Positions 1 to 13,360 of a stretch of 64,000 nucleotides of DNA are shown piece after piece. The stretch comes from Paralichthys olivaceus (Eukaryota > Chordata > Actinopteri > Pleuronectiformes > Paralichthyidae). Within the stretch, counting starts at the first letter, position 1; each line of letters starts with the position of its first letter. The notes under the pieces are model-generated. The model worked only from the letters and a program-made list of their open reading frames with translations, searched no databases and had not been told where the DNA came from. A program made the position numbers and the translations under genes. The stretch is from the NCBI RefSeq assembly GCF_024713975.1, contig NC_091105.1, positions 20,034,439 to 20,098,438 on the forward strand. Direction: 5' to 3'.

Positions 1-1721
1 CATACTTCTCCATTGGCAGTCACTGAGTCTGTAATTGGTTAAAGTCAAATGAAAATTGCTTTAGCACTTTCTAGTAATTGATGATGTTCAGAAAATGTTG
101 TAGATCCAGTGGATTGTGTTTTTTTCTAATATCATAATTGATGGTGGACCTGGGGCAGTGGCTTTCAGTCCCATCACATATTGTCACTATCATCCTAAGA
201 CCAGATGTGGTACTCTGGTCCAACACCCTGTGCGTTGTCTTCTTTGTAGAATTGACAGTACCCTGGGAAGAAAGCAAATGAGCGGAAAAGGCTGTGGAAC
301 GCAGACATGATATTTGAGGCAGAGCAACGTGGCTGGAAAGCAATAGATGCCCTGTGGAGGTTGGCTGTGGGGGTTTCCTTGCAATATCCACCATCAGGTT
401 GCTCAGAGATCTGGGGTTCCACAGACAAGCCCTGCGCCAAACCATGAAATAAACATCATTCACTGCAGAACACTGGAGCCATTGGCTCTTGATCAGAAAG
501 AAAGATCCCAACTGGGCCCCAAGATGCTAGAAACATGCACCCAGGTCTGATCAACCTGTGGTGGGCCTGCCTTGCCCTGCTCTAACATCCGCTGGTGGTA
601 GCTAACACTCGCTAACATCAACTGGTGGTCGACATTAATTAGTACGGTAGAACATACAAGGGATATTCTCCATCTTGTCCTATGTTGTAAAATGCGACAG
701 TGTTTAGTTTACAAAGACATAGAGGTAATGATGTCTGATCTACTGAGCAGGCCTTGTGAAATGGGCCATGTGAAACTATGACAACAGGATAACTGGGACT
801 CAAACTTACACATGAATCATTTGTCTATTTTGTCATCAGTCAATTTTATATTTTTTCAAGGTCTTCCTTTCCACTACAGCTTTCAAATGTATCTGACCTC
901 CCACCTTTCCTGTTTTTATTAATACATGATTATTTATTAAAACAGTTATAACAGACATACACAGAGCTAAGACATTACTAGCATAACCATTTCAATTATT
1001 GTGATGACTTAAGTCAATCCTCCTCTGCTCACTGTTTTGGGCATGAATGTATGAACCATATTTAATGGCAATCTGTCCGATAGCTGTTGAGATGTCTCAG
1101 TCTGGAGCAAGGTAGTGGACCAACCAACAGACTCCACCACTGAACTATGGCGCCAATGTGGCCATAACTAACTACAAATTAATTAATTAATTAATTGATG
1201 AGTAAATCAAGGAAAATACTTTAGTGTTTTAGTATACTGAAAATACTAAACAGTAAATTGACTAACTGAGAAAATAATCAGTAGAATATTCAAGAAAGTA
1301 AATAACCTTAAGCTGCAGACCTAAAGGTTTCAAATAATAATGCTTTCACAAAAGGTTTCAAAGGATGGGACATCAGTTGTCCTTGGAACTTTCGTGGTTT
1401 TTGTCTCTGGGACATTTCCTCTCTGCTCAAAAGGGTACATTTTCCAGGCAGACATTAATACTGAGTCTCGACAGTCGTCTTTAAAAAAGAAGAAAACCAG
1501 ATGAACAACAATAGAGGAGCATAATGGGGAAATAATCATCAGCTCAGAAAGAAATTGTCACCTGGCCTGATCACAGTCAATTATATGCTTCAGTTTCAAG
1601 AAGAGCTGGAGAGAAACAACTGTCCCCTTCAAATCAGGATACAAAGTATTCTGGTAACCTTGCAACATTTCAGATGATGACATATTCATGTGTTTTGCCT
1701 GAGTTGTTTGTCTTCATTGTC

Positions 1722-2047
1722 CCCTGCCCTGGAGATTGTTTTCAACCCTGTCTGTTTGTTGGTTTGTAAGCATGATCACACAACAACAACACACAAAACT
1801 TGGTGGGAGGATGGCAATTTTGGTGCAGATCCTGATCGGAGGTTATATCCAGGCATGTCTTTTTTATTTCCTTCTACATTGCAACATCTTGTATTTTTCA
1901 TAATTTTCACAGTTTTTCCATTGAATAATTCTGGATCATGTTGAAAAATTTGGCACATTTAAAGAACTGATACCTATGAACATGTGCATTTTGATTGAAT
2001 TTAAGGGGACTGCTGGGCCTCGTTGGGGGTGTACGCTCTACTGAGTG
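1722..2047 (-). repeat. teleost interspersed repeat, family A, inverted copy
   Basis: Read on the minus strand it begins CACTCAGTAGAGCGTACACC, runs through CAGTCCCCTTAAATT, GGATCTGCACCAAAATTGCC and CCACCAAG, and ends near ACCAACAAACAGACAGGG. The same ordered landmarks occur at 23.8, 33.3, 58.5 and 58.85 kb here. SINE-like; class not settled by me. Confidence 0.7.
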
Positions 2048-2563
2048 TCATTCTCGTTTTCTTATGTTGCAGTAAATACCTCTAAAGCTGTCATTGTTCT
2101 GCTGTAACTTGTCTGTAAACTGTGTTTTGTTTTGATTCAGATCAAATGATTGTATACAATTGTTCGATAGGTACACAAGTGATTATTTATCATACATGGA
2201 TACACACTTTGACTTTGCAACTTTACTGTAATATACAGTTTGTCAGGGGAACTCTCTCCCTCGCTCGCTCACACACACATTCGATCAATCAATCACAGAG
2301 GCTTCCATGGTGGTATCCTCTTCAGCAGGAAATGTCTTTTTAACAAGCAATTAAATGAGTGCCAGGCTGCAAGCTTACAAGAGGAATGTTTACACAGTAG
2401 AGCTGTCGGAGAGACAGAACGCGGGAGAGAAATTCATCGTGGGGGAGAGGAGGGAGAGATAGAGCGAGGGAGAAGGGAGGTAGGAAGCAGGGGAGCTGAA
2501 CGAGGTAGAGTCCAGGATTTGGCACTTTCACAGGTGTGCACAACAGGGGGTTTGAGGAGGAAG

Positions 2564-2565
<2 letters not shown>

Positions 2566-2620
<55 letters not shown>
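2566..2620. repeat. (GT)n microsatellite
   Basis: Uninterrupted GT dinucleotides for about 55 bp. Confidence 0.97.
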
Positions 2621-2621
<1 letters not shown>

Positions 2622-2763
2622 ATTAGTGTGTCGAACAGCCAAACTGGCCACCTGTCTTTCCCTCGTTGTAGTTTTAGTGTTTCCTTTCATCCGGCCCTCA
2701 GCAGCACAGCTCCCACTTGGAGCAGTTAGCCTCCTGTCGTGTGTGGCTGTGTGTCCGTGTTCG

Positions 2764-2765
<2 letters not shown>

Positions 2766-2801
<36 letters not shown>
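2766..2801. repeat. (GT)n microsatellite
   Basis: Uninterrupted GT dinucleotides for about 36 bp. Confidence 0.97.
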
Positions 2802-2804
<3 letters not shown>

Positions 2805-5800
2805 ATAGCATGAGTCCCAGTTGGATTGGAAAGACTAATGTTCCTAAAGGTGCATTTCGCTCTTTCCTCCACGTTTTATATCTTTGTTCTTTATGTTTTA
2901 TTGAGACAGTTCGAGTGAAGGCAGGAAGTTGGCCAACAGGCCTACGGAGCAGGAGAGGACACCAGAGGAAACTTCTGCTCCAATGTCAACAGGAGGTCAT
3001 GCTTCAGGAAAAGCACTGCTACCTATCCATCCTTAATTAATAGACCCTATTCAGCTGGGTACCATCTGAGCGTAAAAACATGGATGGGTTGGAAAAAAAA
3101 CAGGAAGTAGTCCTGTCTCCTCCACTGGATCTCATGTTATGACAGTTGAGAAATTTAGGAATGACTAGTTTATGCTTCTGAGATAAGGTCCAAGTGCTGG
3201 TCTAGCCACGTATTTTAAAAACATACTTGGTTGTAAAAACTATGGTGGCCGATTGGAGATCTAGTTTCCTTCTCAACAGTTTTTTGAATTGATAGAGTGG
3301 GGGCCTTAAGGCTAAGGCAAGAGCTGTAGTGAAGCCAAGCATAGATAAACCCAATCCCAAAAGTGGCCTATTTAAAGCTGCATTCATTCATATTTTTACA
3401 CATATGCTGTATTAACATTGACTCAGATGACTTAGAGTAAAGTGAGAGGCATCACTGATGGTGAAAAACCCACAGAGGCTCACAGATCAACATTTTAGCA
3501 TCTTTCAGTTTATTGTTTTGGCCGTAGGCCCTATGACTTTCAACGTCACTGTTTTGGGTTTGTCATACCGTTTTCATACCGTTATTAAAAAAAAACTGTT
3601 GTCCAGCATCAAACACTGCAGTTAGTAACTAGTTGGTTAACATAAAAAGGAGTTATTGGGGAAATCAAGGTTTGTGGCCACCTTAACACTAAAAACAGCT
3701 GCTAGCCTGATGCTAACACTAAATTTGCACATGTAAAAAAAACACGCCCACTCATATGATACGAGTGTGCAGAACAGTATTCAAGAGTGCAAAACTACAC
3801 TTGGGAGGAAGCTTTTCCACATGCACACCTGCGGTTCTGCGAGTAAGGGACTTAGACAAGCGTAAACTGGCCCCTTCCTTGTGGACTCGCAGCTGCTCAT
3901 CACCGCTTGACAACCACTCACTCGCCAGGTTGAATGTTGAGACTTTGGAGGTGGAGGTTTTGAGGCCCTCTTGGCGGCACAATCATGACGAATATGTTGT
4001 GGAAATGTGGAAGTCAGAGTTGGAGAAAACATTGAGGTACATTGAGGCAGCCAGTTCTATAATGCCCTTAACACAAGTAAATAGTGCATTAACGTTATGT
4101 AACATAGGCCTTTTGTGACAACAGCAGTGGCATATATGATCCACTAAGTTTTCACAGAAACATTTAACAGGAAGGAGGTTAGAAAATCAGAGATAAACTG
4201 GGAACTAGAGTTCAAAGTGAAAGTTTGTAAAAGGGATCTAAAGACACTGCTGTAAGTCATTTATTTTTAGACATAGACAGCTCATGACATTGACTATCTC
4301 TACGTTCATTGTTATGATGGAGCTCACCAGACAACACACTGGCTTTATGTGATACCCTTTTCCTTCATAAGTAATTTTTTTAATGATCTGGGCATTTTAG
4401 CCTTTATTCGATTAGTCGACTAGTTTGGGCCAAATTGCGGCCACTGTAGGAGGACTCAGGCTTTCATAAATATGCCGCTTGCCCACTTGCTGAGCTACTG
4501 GGATTTTTGGTTAATGCATTTAGGCCTTCACTGGGTCCTGACAGATTTTAGTTTCACACCATGTATGCTACATTTATCTTAATCATCCTCAGGCCACATC
4601 CTCCACCATCCATGCTCTGGCACTGATACCACCTGAGACTGAACGCATGCCAGGACCAAAGCTGCTTTTTATTTCTCCGGCTATCAAAGCTCACATGCCA
4701 GTTTTCCATGGGGGCATCTTCATCAGAGACCATTATATCGACAATAAGAACCAGCCGAACGTCCAACCTCCGGTTCACCTCCGTCCAAAACCGCCCACTT
4801 AAATACGCCACAGCAGTCTGCCCTCTCATGATCTGTTTTCATGGATGTAAAATACAGAGATCATTAGACAGCTAAGCTATATCACAGAGCCTTCTCTTTA
4901 GTGTGTGTGTGTGTGTGTGTGAGTGCACATGAATACGTCCATCTTTTTGTGCATATAAGTTCATACGAGTGTGTAAATGGTCATCTGTGTGTGTGTGTGT
5001 GTGTGTTAAATTATGTGTGTGTAGGCGTAAGGGGAACCTGATCTGCTCTGTGTAGGAGGAACCCCCCCACCACCACCACCACTCTGCTCAGACAGACGGC
5101 CTGCTAGAAAGATCAGACTCTCAGACTAACTGGACCAGAAGTCATTAGGACATACTAGACACACAGTGCTCTTTTTTCAAAGCTATTGCTTCCTTTAAAA
5201 AAAAACCCTCCACAGTAAGATTATCTAAGTCTCACTGGCTCATAACACGACTAAGATCTTTTAAACAAGACACATAGAGCTTTTCAAATCTTTGTTTCAG
5301 GAACCAGTGAGCAGCAGGGACCACTTACACTAAAACTGTGTCCTGAGATTTGGTCTTTTGTTTCCCTGCGTTACGTTTTTTGGGAGGAAAAACCAAGTCT
5401 GGCACTTGAGTTTAAAGGGCATTTTCAAGCATAATATGCCAGAACTGCAATCTGTCTTTGGAATGAACGATTCTCCAGGAAGGATTTTGCAACTATCTTT
5501 AGTTCATTAATGGCTGTATTTTTTTGTTTGAGATTTCCTATAAGCCACTCCATGAAACATCATTTTTCATTCTTTAATTCTAAATTCAAATCTACACCTT
5601 TACCTCCTTCATCACTTTTGCAATTCATATTATTAAAGTATGTGTCATCCTGATGACATCACTCCTAGGATACATCAACTCTCAACCTGGTGGCAAGCGT
5701 TGGCTGCTGCTGATGGTTTTGGGGTGTTTTTGAGATTTCACGCACTAAAAATCAGCTTTTTTTAGTCCCCTCCACAGAAAAATTGTGTTTTGGCAGCGTG

Positions 5801-6489
5801 ATCAAGTGACGTTTTAATTTTTTGTTGGTTGTTTTTCTTCACCAGACACTTGTCACACTGTAGGAAAAAGCTCCATAATTGGCACCTCGGTCGCGGAAAC
5901 TGCTTGTTAGCATTGTTAAAAAATAATTTGGAAACACCAAACCGGTGCAGTGCTGAGGTCTGCCTCCTCAGAACGGCTCATTTACATCTCACTTAATGAT
6001 GGAAAAAAGCTTGAGAAATGCCACAGTGGTTTTATAATGCTGGACTAGGACACCGTAGATCGGCTGTAGACTGCAGTAACAGATCCTCTCTTTCCAAAGA
6101 CGTTTCAGTCATAAAACCTATGATAAGTATGAGGAGAATCCAGCACCAGCATCTCTCAAACATCAGCCACAAAATGCAACGTTTCCAGGTAACCGCAACT
6201 CTGGTTTTTACTGAGAATTGCATTTCTGAGATTTGCTGCAGAAGCCGAGGGGTGTAAAACCACTAATTCAGCTGTATTTTAACCAGTGATTAGGTGTATG
6301 GCAGGGAGTACAAGAATGAAAAACAAATACACATACTATAAAAACAAATTTGAAAAAAAAAAAAGAAGCAGCATTCCAAATCGCTCATGCCCTGATCTTT
6401 TTCCATGAAGGCAGTGGACGGATTAGGAGAAAAATAGAGAAACTGACAGAAAGGGACTGAGGTAGCAAGACATGGAAAGTGTGGAGAAT

Positions 6490-6541
6490 GATAGATAGAT
6501 GGATAGATGGATGGATGGATGGATGGATGGATGGATGGATG

Positions 6542-6596
<55 letters not shown>

Positions 6597-6607
6597 GGAT
6601 AGATAGA
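6490..6607. repeat. GATA/GATG tetranucleotide array
   Basis: ATAGATAG units switch to GGATGGAT and back to ATAGATAG, giving compound composition over about 118 bp. It creates spurious Ser/Ile/Tyr-rich open frames on the minus strand. Confidence 0.97.
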
Positions 6608-7277
6608 AAAAGTATAGGGAGAGGGTGAGTGGTGCGTGGCGAAACACGCTGGAAAGCCATCACAAATCAGACTCTGGTCTGTGGCACTCCAGGGAAAAGA
6701 GAGGAAGAGCAGAGGAGGAGAAGAGAGACGGAGCATGTGGAAAGGTAAAGAAAAGGACAGTGAGGGGACACAGGCAGATGTCCAAGCAGCCATACCTGCA
6801 GATTCAATTCCACTCTCTCCTTTTTTCTCTTCTCGCCTTTCTTCTGCTCCTCAAACCCCTCTTGTCCGCCTCGTCCTCTACCGCTCTCTGTTTCTGTCTG
6901 CACTGATCTGAGCGCCCCAGAAGAGAAGAAAGAGAGAAAGCAAAAGAAGGAGGTAGTGTGTGATGGACAGACTCAAAGAAAAGTAGGAATTAAGATGATG
7001 GGAGCTGCAGGTGTAGTCACTGTGGAACTTCTATTTATGCTCACTGTACTGCGTCTTTGGTGAATGGATTTTTTTTTGTACCTCTTCCCTCTCTGCCTGA
7101 AAGAGCAAACGTATGATAAAACCACCATTTGGTTTAAGAATTTCTGCACGACACAGGGAGGCTTCGCAGTGGAAACTTTTCATAATGTCGATCTGTTGCA
7201 ACTGGGGTGGATCAGGACGAGGTTTGTGATGCAATCTGCTCAAAATACCACCAACATGCTCCAGATATACAAAAAGA

Positions 7278-7283
7278 TTTATT
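7278..7283 (-). terminator. candidate scx polyadenylation signal
   Basis: AATAAA on the minus strand, about 695 nt beyond the scx stop codon, would give a 3' UTR of about 0.7 kb. It was chosen only by position and hexamer; other hexamers further left are possible. Confidence 0.35.
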
Positions 7284-7976
7284 GGTCATCTTGAATTATT
7301 TTCCAGCATCAACTTCCAGAAATTATTATTAGAAATAACCAATATACCACAAAAGTTCCAGCATGATTTTTTTTGTAATGCCATAAACTGTGTCAATAGC
7401 CATCGCTTTGTACCTTAAACCAATCCTCATTATTTGTCAAGAATGTCATATGCCTGTTAAATAACATAGTTTCATTATATAATGTTATGTCACATAAATA
7501 TACATTTATATTTCAGTTTACACATTAATAACACACAGCTTTTGAGTACAAATTTGTCTTTCATAGGTTGTGTGTTTTTTTCGATCATGTGCCATAAGTT
7601 CCACTGACTCTGAACAAACAGTCGTTGAGTCAATACAGTAAAAGGTCTCTCATAAGTGTTGTTGAAAGGTTCTTCGTGGTGTTGATAAGAAAGCAAAAGC
7701 CCTTAAAAAGTATAGTTAAACATTTCAGAAGTGTTTGAATCATATTTGAAAACACTGTAAAATTTAAAATTTCATATAGAGCAAAATAAAAAGTCAACGA
7801 AAAAAAAACCGCTTCGTAAAGTTCCTTGAAAAGTCCTGGAAGTGCTATAGAAGTCCTTGAAAAGTCCTTGCAATGGATCACAAGTCTGTAAATCTTCAAG
7901 TTGCAGAAATCGTAAAATCACCCAAAGTGCTGTCGTCGTGACGAGCATTTTATCCACATGGTGTGTGTCCTCACTG

Positions 7977-8193
7977 TTAGCTTCTGATGGCCGTCTTCCT
8001 GTCTCTGTCTTTGTTCTGCAAGAGAGAAAACAACACTGCACATCAGTTCGAGACCCAACATCAAACTCTGTTTAAAAGGGATAATTCATTGTTTAAAAGG
8101 GATAATTCATTGTTTTGGAAAATATGTTTATTTGCTTCTTTGACTAGAATGAGTTTATCCCACTCTCTGCGGACTTCAGTTCCCTTCGTTTGT

Positions 8194-8229
<36 letters not shown>

Positions 8230-11200
8230 GTTTATTTATATGTTTTGTGCACTGCAGGAAACACAGATATACAGTTTATTGAGGGGTTTTATTAAACTAC
8301 AGTTTTCTATCTAAAATAAACAAACAGAATATTATGTGCAAATAAGTAGATGTCAGAAGTCCTGTCAGCTGTATTATCTTCGGAGAGAGCCAGGCTAGCT
8401 GTTTCCTTCTGTTTCCAGTATTTATGCTATGCTAAGTTTGCCAGCTGACAGCTATAGCTTCATATTTAAAGCACAGACATGGGACAAAAAACTGCAAACA
8501 GAAGAAAATTTACAACATAGTGGAGTTGTTGGGGACAAAGAAAAAGGACCTTCAGTTTTAGCAAGTAAATAATTTGTCATTTCCATATTTGCGTCTTTAG
8601 TCTGCTCCTATTTCATTAACTCCTAAATATAAAACAGAAACGTTTGTATGACAACATTTATTAAGCAGCATATAAGCAACAATGGATATTCTGAACAGGT
8701 GAGTGAGACTCAGTTTCTCATTATTGTGTCATGAAACTGCACTACAGCAAAATATAGAGATGATTCATGGACATAGATAAACCGTCAGTGTAATCACTGA
8801 CACAGTAAACGAATGTGGGTTTGTGTGTAGTCAAATTTAATTTAATTCACTCAAGCACGCGCTGTACAGTAGCATACATACAATAACTGTGGCCGCAGAG
8901 ACTGAAGAGTATATCTGATTTAATTTTATTATGGGCTGAACGGTGACATCATGAAATGCTGTGTGATGATGTGTTTCTCATTTATCTGTGGTATCAGAAT
9001 GGAGAAGCCTTGATTTCCTGGCTGGTGCTGGAGACTTTCTCTATCTGGCCAGGAAAATCACATCACATTTTCCCTCCCCTCCTAACCTCTGCTCCGCTCA
9101 CTTGTCAGGCCATCTACCACCGACTTTTCAACAGTCAACCGACTTTTCTAACAACAAGACATTTGGGTGATACTCGTACCAGCTTCTGGATTTACTTTTC
9201 AAATCAAAACAGATTTTATGCTGTTGTTGCTTTAACAGATATGTAAAAATCCTGTATTCTCTCCAGACTGTGATGCAACCCGTCTACGCTCCTGTCCTCC
9301 CCTGACTTTTCTTTCCCCCTTCTCTCTCATATCATCTCATCTAACCCTCTCCGCCGCCGCCGCCCCCACCCTCGCCCTCCAGTCATCAGCCGAACACCTG
9401 TTACACATTTCCTCTCTCAGACCGTGCACAAGATGTAGGTGTTTGGAAAAATCTGCTTGACTGACATCAACAAAGGTGGGTAGGTGTTTGGAAGGGTATC
9501 AGGCAGTAATGAAAGCGTGAGATCATAGGATCTGGACAGGAATCGGTCCTCCCACTGATTGAGGCGATTGAGGCGAGTGCGAGGAGACACAGGAACTGTT
9601 ACCGTCAAATCCTCCCCCAGCTGGACCCAGAGCAGAGAGTCATTTTACATTCCTAATAATGGAACATTGAAATTATTTGATCATTTTTTTATATTTAGTT
9701 TTTTGGTGGAGACTTATGTTGAAATGTTTGTGGAGAAAGTATTTCTGGAACCAAAATTTCAAACTAAAAGATTCCAACGTTAGGATTTGATATTTTAAAA
9801 CTAGTGGGTTACTGGAGCTTTACCTATGCTCTGGTTTTTAATATTTATGTAGCAAGAAAAAAAGAAAAACTAATTCACCAGGTTAGCTGACTCAATAAAC
9901 CACAATTCATTCACTTTTCCCATTTCAAACTGTCATGTGATCCTGCCCCCTAGTAATTACTATTACTACCCAAACAAACTGCAAAATGTTGACACTGAAC
10001 GTACACGAAAATTGTTCAGTGTCACTGTAATGTTGTTTTCCTATAGCGGCCCCTTTTGCAGCACATCTGCTCATAGTGGCTAAAGCTTGATTGTACTTTT
10101 TTATTGTTGAGTTTAAAAATAAGTTAAAGACACAATGCTCATCAAGTATCAGGATTTTCTGAGGAAAGATTGGGGAAAAAAAACAACATCTGCACGCTGA
10201 AATCTGTGCACATATCTTTTTAATATGTGAGCTTTCTGTCAGAGAACCTCGTGCCTTGTAGAAGCTCTCTGAGCTCTCAAATTAAAAAGATATTCAACAT
10301 TTGGGTGTGGGGATACTTTTTCTTTCTCTCATTCAGTTGTTAAATATGTTACATGACTAAATCTAGACAAATATCACGGGCTTTGTTAAATAAGAAAAAC
10401 TGAAAGAATTTACCAATGCAGTATAATAAGACAATCAATGATCGTTAACTTGGAGTATTAAAGCATCATTCCCAGTCTGGGAAAATAAGGTGGAGTGCCA
10501 GAGTCTGGAAGCTGAAATGACCTGAGTATTGTTTTGCCATCTGACACAGTGTATAATCTGCGTGGAATTGTCTCTTTAAATTGTGAATAAGTAACTGATT
10601 GCAAACAGAGCCTGCAAAACGTTTGGCCTTACTGTACAGCATGACTGCTATTGAAACTACTATATATAACCAATAGCTTGAAGACACGAGTGCACACAGC
10701 CCCACTAGACTCTGGTGTTTGCTGGAAAGTGTTGTGGAAAATCTAGGGTCTTTATCAGTGGAAATAAAAAAGCGATGCAGGTCAGGGAGAGCGGGTACAT
10801 GAAAAGTCTCGCTCAGAAACAGTGCATGACAATTGGATAATTTACCAAATTACATGAAATGACCATGAAATCGGCCCACGCCTGACTGTGAGCGCCCGGT
10901 GATAGTTTGAGGAGCACAGCTGGAGCTGGGGGTTGGGGGGGAGGGTCAGCCGGAGTGTAGCTGGTTCCGTCAAAAGAGGAGGAGGGGTGGGGGGGCTCTG
11001 AGACCGGCCTGGTAGTCAAAACAATCTCCTGAAGACTAATAGAGCATGGTCGGATGACATATCGGCACTCTCTCTCCCTCTTTTCCTCTCCAAACACCCA
11101 CACACACAAAGACATACCACTGACTTCCCAGGGGGGTGATTTGTCCGACACTAATATGATTACCTGATGATGTTTACTTTAGATGCGATATGAGGATATT

Positions 11201-13040
11201 ACCACAGTGGAACAATATTATTGTTTTATCAAGGTGAAAACAGCATGTGTTGACTTTAATGGAGAGATAGTAAACACACTCTTCACAGCATCTTATCAAA
11301 TTCAAACTTTAATATTGTTTTTCTGAAATTCAAACCCGGGCTGTTCCTCTACCTATAACTGTGGATTTTTCCATGCAATCTCTCTCTCTTTCTCTCCCCC
11401 TTCTCTCTTTCTCTCTTTTTTTTTTTTCCTGCGTTAAGCTGCTCTGTCAAACACAAACATCTAATTTAGTTCGTGGCTGCAAAGGGAGAGGAATGACTGG
11501 TTGGAAAAAAAATAATAATTCCACTTGGGCACTGGCCTGAAAATCATATAAGGCTGTTGGTATTCAACCATGAAATGAAAACTGGTAATATCCCTTTAGT
11601 TTATCGAGTGAAAATATGCGAATGTGAGTCAGCGTCTCGAGTGGCTACTAGAAGCTGTAATTATCCTCATAAATGATCATCGATTAGAAGATCAGAGACC
11701 TACGATGTAGAACGGTGCAATAAATAACACGTCAGACATTTAAATAAGCTCAGCAACACCCTGAATGAGCCGCAGTCAGCCGTTATGTGGCTTGGACACT
11801 TTAGACGTGCACTTTGTGTTCACTGTGGTTTGCTAATAAGCATCCTGATGAAAAACACTTGATTTATCTGATTGCTTCATCAGATGTAATGTCCCTTTCC
11901 CCGGTCTTAGAAGCCTCATTTTGCACTTCATCATCTGTGCCAATAGCTGATTAGCTTCAGTAGATGATGGTTTAAGAAATTACACAATTTAAACAACATA
12001 TTCCTGCTTTTCTCCGAGATGTACACATCTTTATAAGGTTTGCTCTTTGTCTGGCTCAGCTTTCTCTACTTTTGTTCTAATTTGCTCCGCGGACAGCCCT
12101 CTCCCCAAAGACCAAATGACAACAGAATCATAGTTTTGCTAATAGATTTTGTTAGTTATCTGACCCGACTTCTTCTGTTGGTGTTAAATTAGGCTTTAAC
12201 TGCTTCCATCTGTGCTGCAAATATACAGACAGGTCCACGCATGAAGGCACGCAGTCATACACAAAGCCAGGCCCGCAGACACAGACACACACTGGACGTG
12301 GGTTAGAATATATTTGAAAATTGCTCGCAGTGTATTAGCCACCCTTGGTGCACTTGATTAGCATAGTTTGAGTGAGGAGCAAACAGGCGAAGCTCTCACT
12401 CAGGAGTCAACACCAGCATTATCATTAAATGAGGGTAATTTAGTTTTCATCTATGACCCTGAAACGTCTGCTTCATGCACACAAGTGACGCAATGCTTTT
12501 TTCCAGTGAAAACAGAATAATAATCCCAACGACTGCAGAAACCACAGTCATTAGCATGCTCCTGTGCGTCCTATCCGTGCATTTAGGCTCTCTTAAGACG
12601 CACGCTTCATTTGATCTCTATAAAAAAAGCGAAGTGTAGTTTCGGCACAGTCGAAAACCAACTGTCCAAACTGGGGGATAAATGGTGAAGTTGATTATCC
12701 TGCTGAGTTGTTGGCTGTTTCTCTCTCCCTCTTTCTCCCCTTCTCTGTCTCTGTTTCCACAACTTCCTGCACACCATTAGTTTAGAAAGTGTTGAAAGCA
12801 CAGTCGTGATCCAGGGCTCTTTAACTGAGTAATCATATATGAAGGTTTTTTTGGTTGTCTAGAGAAGCAATGAACTGCCGTCTGGCTGTAAAATCTAGAA
12901 GAAAAAAAAGAAGTGCAAAGAAAGGCTTTTGATAAAAGCATGTGAGTGTGGTGCTCTGCACGCCTGTGTGTCAGTCTTTCTGTGGTCGTGCAATATAGTG
13001 TGTGCCCGCATATGTGTATATGTGTCATATGTGGGTGTGA

Positions 13041-13090
<50 letters not shown>

Positions 13091-13293
13091 GCAGGGAGGG
13101 CGTTTCACAGAGAGCGGTTTCCAGGCTTCTTTAACATCACCATCAAAGTCCGACGTCAATGTGTTTCTAATAGCAGCTGAATTAAACACTGACTGTACAG
13201 GCCTCAGCAGAGGATAAATCATTTACAGAACAATTAGCTCATTTGTTGCTCCGCTCTGCAGTGCCAATGACTTCCAGACACAGAGAGCTGGCT

Positions 13294-13360
<67 letters not shown>

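Larger units (their letters stand above)
1..7277. other. intergenic region left of scx, repeats only
   Basis: No coding exon is recognised. It contains an inverted copy of a teleost interspersed repeat (1722-2047), GT microsatellites near 2.6, 2.8, 4.9 and 5.0 kb, and a GATA/GATG array at 6490-6607. Open frames here are short, composition-driven or lack family features. Confidence 0.6.

Noticed and set aside
71..511. 146-codon open frame on the minus strand
   Set aside because: Several frames are open here at once, composition is odd, no family motif or splice pattern fits, and it looks like degenerate repeat at best.
2240..2808. Open frames rich in Cys-Val or Thr-His
   Set aside because: Produced by GT microsatellites; same for frames near 13.0-13.5, 27.5, 34.6, 41.6 and 49.5 kb.
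3756..4118. 120-codon plus-strand open frame
   Set aside because: No signal, domain or recognisable homology, and overlapping frames on the other strand are as long; treated as chance.
6290..6793. Long minus-strand open frames rich in Tyr-Leu-Ser-Ile
   Set aside because: They are translations of the GATA/GATG array.
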